This document shows, piece after piece, positions 1 through 5,573 of a stretch of DNA of 5,573 nt. The position numbers and the translations under genes were made by a program. Each line of letters opens with the position of its first letter. The first letter of the stretch is position 1. The notes under the pieces were generated by a model. The model was not told the origin of the DNA. It worked only from the letters and a program-made list of their open reading frames with translations, and ran no database searches. The DNA comes from Planctomycetota bacterium (lineage in GTDB: Bacteria; Planctomycetota; Planctomycetia; Planctomycetales; Planctomycetaceae), in assembly GCA_024278285.1 (NCBI GenBank), contig JAJRTM010000729.1, positions 1 to 5,573 on the forward strand. The letters run 5' to 3'.

Positions 1-812
1 GCAATCAGTACGACCCATTCAATACAGGCGGTGACCCCAACGCTGCAAAATTCAGTGTCAATAATTTGACACTCCCCAAGAATCTAACCGTCTCTCGTTT
101 GGAAGACAGGCGATCTTTGCAGAAACATTTCGATGGCCTGCGTCGATATGCAGAAGTCTCCCAAGAATTCGCTGCACTGGATGAATTTGAACAGCAGGCG
201 TTTGAATTGGTCACGGGCGATCAAGCGCGGATTGCGTTTGATATCGAACAGGAATCGCCGGAGTTGCGGGATCGATACGGTCGCAACAGTTGGGGGCAAA
301 GCACGCTACTTGCCCGCCGGTTAGTGGAAGCGGGCACCACATTTGTGACCTGCCACTTCGGGGGATGGGATAGCCATTGGGATCATCAGGCAACAATGGA
401 AAGACATTTACCCAAAGTTGATCAAGCGGTCTCTGCGTTGTTTACCGATCTGGATCAACGCGGGTTATCGGATGACGTTCTTGTTCTTGTGATGGGCGAA
501 TTTGGACGATCCCCCAAAATGAACAACGGCGGCAACGGCGGACCTCCACTGAGTAAGGGAACTCCTGGAAGAGATCATTGGGGGAATGTGTTGTCTGTTC
601 TGATCGGTGGCGGCGGATTAAAAGGGGGACAGGTTATTGGCTCCAGTAACCGTCTGGGAGAAAAACCGGCCTCCCGCCCACTACGTCCCGGCGATATTCA
701 TCACACCATCTTCCACGTACTGGGAATCAATCCAGAAATCTATTTCAACGACCACACCGGTCGCCCGAATATTGCGATCGATCATGGCGAGGTGATCTCT
801 GAATTGATCTAA
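1..812 (+). CDS. DUF1501 family protein, C-terminal part (5' end outside window)
   Basis: The reading frame is open from the left edge (first full codon at base 3) to TAA at 810-812, giving 269 residues. A TTG at 66 is internal: the 21 codons before it carry typical family sequence (NQYDPFNTGGDPN), so the true start lies upstream and roughly the first 200 residues of a usual 400-490 residue protein are missing. DUF1501 (Pfam PF07394) belongs to the alkaline phosphatase/sulfatase-like superfamily; members are usually exported, often with a Tat signal, and their substrate is unknown. Visible landmarks are RLEDRRSL near 96, GGWDSHWDH at 360-386, MGEFGRSP at 492-515, GRDHWGN at 567-587, DIHHTIFHVLGI near 693-728 and a closing TGRPNIAIDHGEVI segment. 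The conserved D, E and H residues in these blocks are the likely metal ligands (inference). The usual DUF1549/DUF1553 partner would lie upstream, outside the window. Family call is secure; biochemical function is unknown. Confidence 0.93.
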   Translation, partial: NQYDPFNTGGDPNAAKFSVNNLTLPKNLTVSRLEDRRSLQKHFDGLRRYAEVSQEFAALDEFEQQAFELVTGDQARIAFDIEQESPELRDRYGRNSWGQSTLLARRLVEAGTTFVTCHFGGWDSHWDHQATMERHLPKVDQAVSALFTDLDQRGLSDDVLVLVMGEFGRSPKMNNGGNGGPPLSKGTPGRDHWGNVLSVLIGGGGLKGGQVIGSSNRLGEKPASRPLRPGDIHHTIFHVLGINPEIYFNDHTGRPNIAIDHGEVISELI

Positions 813-1067
813 CCATCACAGGCAAGCAGAGCCAAATTACCCACGCCGAAAAAAGTACCACCGCTGCGGTCAACTAAATACTATTGAGGTACCTTCTCAA
901 ACAAAAACAGAATTATTCTGACAAAAACTTTTTCCCATCGTTGAACGCCACAGCTTAGACCTTAACACTTGCATCTGTAGTACAGAAACAGGAAGCTATC
1001 ATCTTCAGCCATTATAGAAGATGTTATTAAATTCCGGTATGTCTGTTTCATTTGTGAACGATTTCTT
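813..1067. other. Intergenic gap with weak hairpins between DUF1501 and mscS-like genes
   Basis: No frame here is convincingly coding. Three short inverted repeats are visible: ACCG-CTG-CGGT at 860-870, TTGAG/CTCAA at 884-900, and CAGAA-TTA-TTCTG at 908-920. The third is followed on the plus strand by ACAAAAAC and five T residues ending at 933; on the minus strand its stem is followed at once by TTTTTGT. Transcription from the DUF1501 gene may end around 884-933, but all stems are short or AT-rich, so this is only a possibility. ACAAAAAC occurs twice (901-908 and 921-928), flanking the third hairpin. The gap should also hold the promoter of the downstream channel gene, but I find no well-spaced -35/-10 pair. 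TATTAA at 1025-1030 is the only -10-like sequence I would mention. Confidence 0.4.
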
Positions 1068-2756
1068 ATGTCCGATCTATTTTTCCTGAAATGGCAACGT
1101 CTCTTGTTGTTGTTTGTTATACCGCTGCTGCACACAATAGTGCTGCTCGGCAGCACTTCGTCTGTTGATGCCGGTGACAGCATTCACCCTTTGGAATCTA
1201 CCGATACATCCAGTCCGAAAGCAACTTTACAAAGTTTCCTTTCGATGATGCATCAGACGTTTGAAATAGTGAAAAACAAAGAGGCTTCAAAGATTACACA
1301 TGCAGAATTTGTTGCCATTCGAAGGCAGATATTTCGTTGCATGGATTTAAGCGAAATAACACCTGCAGTGCGAACAAGTCTGTCTAAAGAAGCTGCTGTC
1401 TGCCTGAAAGAAGTTCTTGACCGGATTGAATTGCCACCGGAATATGATTGGCCTGACGCAGATAAAGTTGTTGAGGATAAAATTTCAAAGTGGATGATTC
1501 CTCATACGGAAATAACAATTGTCAAAATCAAAGAAGGCCCGCGAGAAGGAGAGTTTCTATTCAGTGCTTCGACCATTGATCAGGCAATAGATTTCTACGA
1601 ACTGATTAAACGTCATGAATACAAAGACCGGCCTACGGTTACTCCGGGGTTTTATAACTTATTTGTCTCAGAACCGGGGTGGATGATCTCCAGTAAATTA
1701 ATTCCTACCTGGGCGAGAACCCGCTGGTTTGGACAGGCGATCTGGCAATGGACCGGGTTGTTACTGACATTAATCCTCTCTCTGGTTGTGATGTTATCTA
1801 TCTATTTGTTTGGTCGCTTGAGGACGAAAAAGCTACGGTCAAATCTCACGCGTTATTTAGTGACGCTTATTTTTCCCCTCGCTGCAATGCTTGTTCCATT
1901 AGCGGCAAATTATTTTGTTGTTGAACAATTACATCTTTATGGGAATCTGGTCCTTTATATCACCTTCGTTTTTCACCTGATTTTTCTCTTTGCCCTGATG
2001 GTATTGGTCGTCAGTGTTGGCAGTCGATTGGCCGAACTGATCATTGCAACCCCCTGGGTACAGCCTGCAGGGTTGGATGCTCAATTGGTCCGGCTCACCT
2101 GCCGTGTTCTCAGTATTATTGGGGCTTCGATTGTTCTGCTGGAGGGGGGGCGACAATTTGGTGTTCCGTTAACGACACTACTCACCGGAGCAGGAGTCAG
2201 TGGATTTGCAATCGCGTTAGCTGCCCAAGATTCATTAAAAAGCATTCTGGGCAGCATGATGATCATGTTGGATAAACCATACCGGGTTGGCGAGCGTATC
2301 GTCACAAAAGGGTTCGATGGATTTGTCGAAGATATCGGCCTGCGTTCCACAAAAATCCGCTTACTTACCGGGCATCTGGTATTTATTCCCAACGAAGAAA
2401 TGGCAAGAATAGAAATAGAGAACATTTCTCGCCGTCCTTTCATACGACATGCGGTCACGATTGAATTACCATCTGATACTCCGTCTGAGAAAATAAAACG
2501 AGCGCTGGAAATTTTACGTGAAATACTAAAAAACCACGAAGGAATGTCAGAAGAGTACCCGCCGCGTGTCTTTCTTCGTGATGTCAATGAAAATTCAATT
2601 GGTATTTTCATCTCCTATTGGTATCACCCCCCAGACTACTGGAAATTCCTGGCGTTCAGTGAAGGGATAACCATAAAAATGACAGATAAATTCGAAGAAG
2701 AGGAAATCTCTTTTGCCTCACCAGCCTTAACGCTTCATATTCCAAAAGAGAATTGA
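1068..2756 (+). CDS. MscS-type mechanosensitive ion channel with periplasmic N-terminal domain
   Basis: The 562-residue protein is complete, from ATG 1068 to TGA 2754-2756. This is the first ATG/GTG/TTG in frame after a stop at 978-980; no Shine-Dalgarno site precedes it. Residues 1-35 look like a signal peptide (hydrophobic [16 protein letters not shown]). Residues 36-220 form a soluble, probably periplasmic domain beginning [13 protein letters not shown], with no predicted function. Hydrophobic helices follow at about 228-249, 262-285, 291-318 and 343-360. The pore helix and start of the MscS beta domain lie at 366-415, with the small-residue run [15 protein letters not shown], then [31 protein letters not shown] and the IPNEEM block (440-445) that matches VIPNGKI of E. 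coli MscS. The rest matches the cytoplasmic alpha/beta vestibule, ending ALTLHIP. Such channels open under membrane tension to release solutes during osmotic downshock. The extra helices and periplasmic domain make it larger than E. coli MscS (286 residues). Family certain; gating properties unknown. Confidence 0.95.
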   Translation: MSDLFFLKWQRLLLLFVIPLLHTIVLLGSTSSVDAGDSIHPLESTDTSSPKATLQSFLSMMHQTFEIVKNKEASKITHAEFVAIRRQIFRCMDLSEITPAVRTSLSKEAAVCLKEVLDRIELPPEYDWPDADKVVEDKISKWMIPHTEITIVKIKEGPREGEFLFSASTIDQAIDFYELIKRHEYKDRPTVTPGFYNLFVSEPGWMISSKLIPTWARTRWFGQAIWQWTGLLLTLILSLVVMLSIYLFGRLRTKKLRSNLTRYLVTLIFPLAAMLVPLAANYFVVEQLHLYGNLVLYITFVFHLIFLFALMVLVVSVGSRLAELIIATPWVQPAGLDAQLVRLTCRVLSIIGASIVLLEGGRQFGVPLTTLLTGAGVSGFAIALAAQDSLKSILGSMMIMLDKPYRVGERIVTKGFDGFVEDIGLRSTKIRLLTGHLVFIPNEEMARIEIENISRRPFIRHAVTIELPSDTPSEKIKRALEILREILKNHEGMSEEYPPRVFLRDVNENSIGIFISYWYHPPDYWKFLAFSEGITIKMTDKFEEEEISFASPALTLHIPKEN

Positions 2757-2757
2757 A

Positions 2758-2928
2758 TATAGATTGGAATATGATGGAAGGCATCTTGCTTGCCTTGCCA
2801 TCAGTGGCGGATTTGGTGGGGGAGGACTAAATTCACCCGAGTTTCGTGCGGATCATCCGTTTCTGTTTCTCATTCGAGATAAAGCAACGGGCAGTGTCCT
2901 GTTTTTAGGGCGATTGATGAGCCCCTGA
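2758..2928 (+). pseudogene. Serpin gene remnant (C-terminal end only)
   Basis: Read in the frame ending at TGA 2926-2928, bases 2836-2925 encode [13 protein letters not shown], then RDKA, then [13 protein letters not shown]. This is the C-terminal end of a serine protease inhibitor of the serpin family: [11 protein letters not shown] fits the serpin signature as I recall it (PROSITE PS00284), and the TG-S-LF-GR strand and closing proline are the usual last residues. A full serpin has about 370-420 residues; here the frame is open only from 2731, inside the end of the channel gene, and has no plausible start or ribosome site. Upstream residues ([13 protein letters not shown], from 2800) could be the variable end of a reactive-centre loop, but the conserved hinge (EEGTEAAAAT type) and body are absent. 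I infer a deletion or recombination scar whose left breakpoint lies between about 2757 and 2800. The remaining piece keeps its frame and key residues, suggesting recent loss. It cannot form an inhibitor. Confidence 0.8.
2772..2803 (+). terminator. Candidate hairpin after the mscS-like gene
   Basis: A 12-bp stem is formed by 2772-2783 (TGATGGAAGGCA) and 2791-2803 (TGCCTTGCCATCA), with one bulged G at 2797 and the 7-base loop TCTTGCT. It begins 15 bases after the channel's stop codon, a suitable place for ending or stabilising that mRNA. No T tract follows (next bases are GTGGCGGATT), so it does not fit a standard intrinsic terminator. It could instead be a 3' processing or stability hairpin, or a trace of the rearrangement that left the serpin fragment alongside. 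Confidence 0.4.
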
Positions 2929-2970
2929 TATCACTGCTGCAAAGTAGAGTCTCGATGATAAAACCCGCAA

Positions 2971-2992
2971 GACGATTGTTCGAATGATCGTC
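2971..2992. promoter_or_regulatory. Interrupted palindrome, possible operator or RNA hairpin
   Basis: The sequence is GACGAT-TG-TTCGAA-TG-ATCGTC. The outer 6-base arms are exact reverse complements and the central TTCGAA is itself palindromic. The two TG spacers break perfect DNA symmetry but would pair as G-U wobbles in RNA, giving an 8-bp stem with a UUCGAA loop. It ends 8 bases before the -35 element of the candidate promoter at 3001-3029, a position suited to a dimeric regulator. No T tract follows, so a terminator is less likely. No known regulator is assigned. Confidence 0.35.
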
Positions 2993-3000
2993 ATGGGGCA

Positions 3001-3029
3001 TTGAAATTTACTGGTATTTCTCTTATATG
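3001..3029 (+). promoter_or_regulatory. Candidate sigma70-type promoter for the DUF1549/DUF1553 gene
   Basis: TTGAAA at 3001-3006 matches five of six -35 consensus bases. After a 17-base spacer, TATATG at 3024-3029 matches four of six -10 bases. Transcription would start near 3036, giving a leader of about 40-50 bases to the preferred starts at 3075-3087 but only about 12 bases to the earliest in-frame ATG at 3048. It is the best-spaced pair I found upstream of any gene here. Planctomycete promoters are not well defined, so support is moderate. Confidence 0.45.
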
Positions 3030-3083
3030 TATCAGTAACTTAATCTGATGTATGACAACGCCCCTTCCAGCAGAATGGCATTT

Positions 3084-5573
3084 ATGATGAAACATAAAAA
3101 ACTTTTTACAATGACATTGCTGTTTCTCTTTCTGTTGAATTCTGTTTCGTTGGCAGAAGTTGTGCTGTTGCCCTCTTCTGTCACGCTGAGTGGTCCGATG
3201 GCTTCGCAGCAGTTGCTGGTTCAAAAAATTGTCTCTCATGACAAAGGGAAAGAGACCGGTTCGCAGATTACGGATGGCGTTCAGTGGAAATCGGAAAAGT
3301 CGAACATTGTGGAAGTTTCTGCCAGTGGTCTGCTTACACCGAAATCGAATGGCGAAACAAAAATTGTTGTCCAGGTCGGAAAAGAATCGACAACGCTTGC
3401 CGTGAAAGTGGTTGGCTTCGATAAACAATCGCCTCTTTCTTTTCGTCATGATGTATTGCCGATCCTCAGTAAAACGAGGTGCAATTCCGGGGCGTGTCAT
3501 GGGGCGCTCGCGGGTAAAGGGGGCTTTCGGTTATCGCTGCTTGGATACGACCCGGATGCAGATTACTTTAACATGCTGAAGCAGGATCGAGGCAGGCGGA
3601 TCGAATTTGCTGATCCCGGTCGCAGTCTTGTTCTTGCGAAACCTTCTGGCGGAATGCCTCATAAAGGCGGGATTCGATTTGAAACCGATTCGCCTGAATA
3701 TCAACTTCTCGCCCGCTGGATTTCTTCAGGAGCAGCCGGGCCTCAAGCTAACGAACCGGACGTGAATTCGATCAGTATTTTCCCCAAACGTTCGATTCAA
3801 CAAAAAGACAAAACGCAGCAGATGGTTGTGCAGGCTCACTTTTCCGATTCTCACTTTCTTGATGCAACAAAACATGTGAAGTGGACTTCCACGAATGAAG
3901 CTGTTTGCACGGTTGATGAAACGGGCAAGGTAACGGTGATCGGTTCGGGAGAAGGGGCGATTATGGCGTGGTATTCTAGCCAGATTGCTATTGCCCGCAT
4001 TACCGTTCCTTATCCGGTGATCGATCCGGGAAAAGAATCGGCGAAGTTGATCGAAACCCGCAAGCCGCGTGGCTTTATTGACGAAATGATCGATCATCAA
4101 TTGAAGCGGCTCAACCTGCCAGCTTCGGCCGCCTGTTCCGATCAGGTTTTTGTGCGTCGCGTTTATATCGATACAGTTGGTCGCTTGCCCGAGGAATCGG
4201 AAGTTCGACAATTTATGACAGACTCGCGAAAAGAAAAGCGAGATCTGCTGATCGATCAGCTATTAAGCAGCGACGATTTTGTTGATTACTGGAGCTATCA
4301 GTTTTCCGATGTCATGATGATCAACGGCACGCTGCTTCGCCCCAAGGCGGTTAAAGCGTATTACGATTGGCTGCATGCTCACCTGAAGAAGAACACGCCG
4401 TGGGATAAAATGGTGCGAGAAATTGTGACCGCAACGGGAAACAGTTACGAGAACGGTGCGACCAACTTTTACGCCCTTCATCAGACGCCGGAAGATATGA
4501 CAGAAAATGTCTGCCAGGCGTTTTTGGGACTTTCGATTGGTTGTGCGAAGTGCCACAATCATCCGCTGGAAAAATGGACGAACGACCAATATTACGGCAT
4601 GGCGAATCTGTTCGCGCGAGTGAAAGCGAAAGGCTGGGGAGGCGAAACACGAAACGGCGACGGATTGCGTACGTTGTATGTTTCAGAAGTGGGTGATATT
4701 GTTCAGCCGCGCACCGGTAAACCGCAGCCTCCTGCACCGCTGGATCAAAAACCACTGGCGTTGGAAGACCCGACTGATCGACGAATCTCGCTGGCAAACT
4801 GGCTCACCTCGCCGGAAAATCCGTACTTTGCTCGTTCGATTTCGAATCGCATCTGGGCGAAATATTTCGGCATCGGATTGGTCGAAGCTGTTGATGATAT
4901 GCGAGTTTCCAACCCGGCTTCTAATGAGGAATTACTACAGGCGTGTGCGGATCATCTTGTTAAACAGAAATTCGATTTGAAGTCGCTGATGAAAGAAATT
5001 TTGCGATCGAATGCGTATCAACGAACCAGCCAGCCGCTGCCGGGCAATGCGAATGAGAAACGGTTCTATTCGCGGTACTACCCCAAACGAATGATGGCGG
5101 AAGTTTTGCACGATGCGATTGTGCAAGTATCACAAGTTCCCACAAAATTTGAATTCATCGCTTACCCCGGTGCAGATCGACAAAAGACAGACTTCTACCC
5201 GATAGGCACCCGCGCGGTTCAACTTTACGATTCCGCAGTTGAAAATTATTTTCTTTCTTCGTTTGGACGAAACCCAAGAAACATCGTTTGCGAATGCGAA
5301 CGCTCGAACGAACCAAGCACCGTGCAGGTGCTGCATATTTCCAATGGCAAAACAATTAACGACAAACTGAGTGATGAAAAAAGTCGAGCCAGTCAGTTGG
5401 TCAAATTGCGAAAGCAGGGGATGTCGGATGCAACTTTGATTGATCAGATTTATCTCTGTTCGGTCTCACGATTTCCGACTGCCAGAGAACGAGAGCAACT
5501 TCTCAAAATGCTCCCCGATGTTGGCACAGGCGACGAACAGGCAGTGGTCGAAGACATCTTCTGGGCCATTATA
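3084..5573 (+). CDS. Secreted Big2 / cytochrome c-like / DUF1549-DUF1553 protein (3' end outside window)
   Basis: From ATG 3084 the frame is open for 830 codons to the right edge. ATGs at 3048, 3075 and 3087 are also in frame; 3084 or 3087 gives the cleanest signal peptide (basic MMKHKK, hydrophobic TLLFLFLL, likely cut after SLA near residue 24), and no start has a clear ribosome site. Residues 25-110 form a Big2 Ig-like domain (VQWKSEKSNIVEVSASGLLT). Residues 115-218 resemble the planctomycete cytochrome c-like domain, with CNSGACH (C133, C138, H139), a possible distal Met in GGMPHKGG and WISSGA. Residues 227-308 are a second Big2 domain (VKWTSTNEAVCTVDETGKV). DUF1549 (PF07583) spans about 330-515 and contains a true CXXCH, CAKCH at 487-491. 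DUF1553 (PF07587) spans about 565 to the edge, with YFLSSFGR, CECERSNEPSTVQVLHISNG and the near-terminal EDIFWAI. Relatives usually end about 10 residues later. The protein probably acts outside the inner membrane and may bind heme (inference); its role is unknown. A DUF1501 gene is the usual next neighbour. Confidence 0.93.
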   Translation, partial: MMKHKKLFTMTLLFLFLLNSVSLAEVVLLPSSVTLSGPMASQQLLVQKIVSHDKGKETGSQITDGVQWKSEKSNIVEVSASGLLTPKSNGETKIVVQVGKESTTLAVKVVGFDKQSPLSFRHDVLPILSKTRCNSGACHGALAGKGGFRLSLLGYDPDADYFNMLKQDRGRRIEFADPGRSLVLAKPSGGMPHKGGIRFETDSPEYQLLARWISSGAAGPQANEPDVNSISIFPKRSIQQKDKTQQMVVQAHFSDSHFLDATKHVKWTSTNEAVCTVDETGKVTVIGSGEGAIMAWYSSQIAIARITVPYPVIDPGKESAKLIETRKPRGFIDEMIDHQLKRLNLPASAACSDQVFVRRVYIDTVGRLPEESEVRQFMTDSRKEKRDLLIDQLLSSDDFVDYWSYQFSDVMMINGTLLRPKAVKAYYDWLHAHLKKNTPWDKMVREIVTATGNSYENGATNFYALHQTPEDMTENVCQAFLGLSIGCAKCHNHPLEKWTNDQYYGMANLFARVKAKGWGGETRNGDGLRTLYVSEVGDIVQPRTGKPQPPAPLDQKPLALEDPTDRRISLANWLTSPENPYFARSISNRIWAKYFGIGLVEAVDDMRVSNPASNEELLQACADHLVKQKFDLKSLMKEILRSNAYQRTSQPLPGNANEKRFYSRYYPKRMMAEVLHDAIVQVSQVPTKFEFIAYPGADRQKTDFYPIGTRAVQLYDSAVENYFLSSFGRNPRNIVCECERSNEPSTVQVLHISNGKTINDKLSDEKSRASQLVKLRKQGMSDATLIDQIYLCSVSRFPTAREREQLLKMLPDVGTGDEQAVVEDIFWAII

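Noticed and set aside
66..68. TTG as the start of the DUF1501 gene
   Set aside because: Family-typical residues are encoded in frame upstream to the window edge, so the TTG is an internal leucine codon.
908..933. AT-rich hairpin with nearby T run as an intrinsic terminator
   Set aside because: The stem is only five base pairs and AT-rich, and on the plus strand the T run is separated from it by eight bases. It is kept only as a remark in the intergenic entry.
2081..2611. Minus-strand 176-codon ORF opposite the channel gene
   Set aside because: It lies wholly antisense to the conserved MscS beta domain and has no recognisable protein features; it is a shadow of the real gene.
2809..2825. G-rich run as a possible G-quadruplex
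   Set aside because: Only short GG tracts and one longer G run are present, giving at best a weak two-layer structure. The bases are also explained as glycine codons of the serpin remnant frame.
2771..2830. Tiny plus-strand ORF of 19 codons ([19 protein letters not shown])
   Set aside because: It sits within the hairpin, has no ribosome site and does not match a known peptide; it is most likely chance.
2991..3500. Minus-strand 169-codon ORF over the start of the DUF1549/DUF1553 gene
   Set aside because: It is antisense to the promoter, signal peptide and first Big2 domain. Its composition is rich in R, F, H and Q, as expected of a shadow frame.
3726..4797. Three long minus-strand ORFs (3726-4211, 4263-4589, 4351-4797)
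   Set aside because: They overlap each other or lie opposite conserved DUF1549 sequence, and show no motifs or start signals.

Overview
This window looks like part of a planctomycete chromosome. Two proteins belong to families strongly expanded in Planctomycetes: a DUF1501 protein, and a DUF1549/DUF1553 protein carrying cytochrome c-like and bacterial Ig-like domains. The moderate G+C content, near half by eye, and the lack of clear Shine-Dalgarno sites suggest a Gimesia/Rubinisphaera-like lineage rather than a high-GC one. The lineage is an inference; the family calls come from visible motifs.

All recognisable genes read rightward. (1) Bases 1-812 hold the C-terminal part of a DUF1501 protein whose start lies left of the window. 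(2) Bases 813-1067 are a non-coding gap with only weak small hairpins. (3) Bases 1068-2756 encode a complete MscS-type mechanosensitive channel with a signal peptide and a large periplasmic N-terminal domain. (4) Directly after its stop lies the 3' end of a serpin gene (recognisable at 2836-2928). It encodes a near-perfect serpin C-terminal signature, but the other roughly 90% of the protein is absent. (5) Bases 2929-3083 hold an interrupted palindrome and a good sigma70-like promoter. (6) From about 3084 to the right edge runs an 830-codon ORF encoding a secreted Big2 / cytochrome c-like / Big2 / DUF1549 / DUF1553 protein. It is still open at the edge and probably lacks only its last few residues.

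DUF1549/DUF1553 and DUF1501 genes usually occur as adjacent pairs in planctomycetes. The layout therefore reads as the tail of one such pair on the left and the first gene of another on the right, with an independent channel gene and a serpin remnant between them. The channel would relieve osmotic pressure at the inner membrane. The paired exported proteins have no established biochemical role. I see no CRISPR array, RNA gene or intact mobile element. The most unusual item is the serpin relic.
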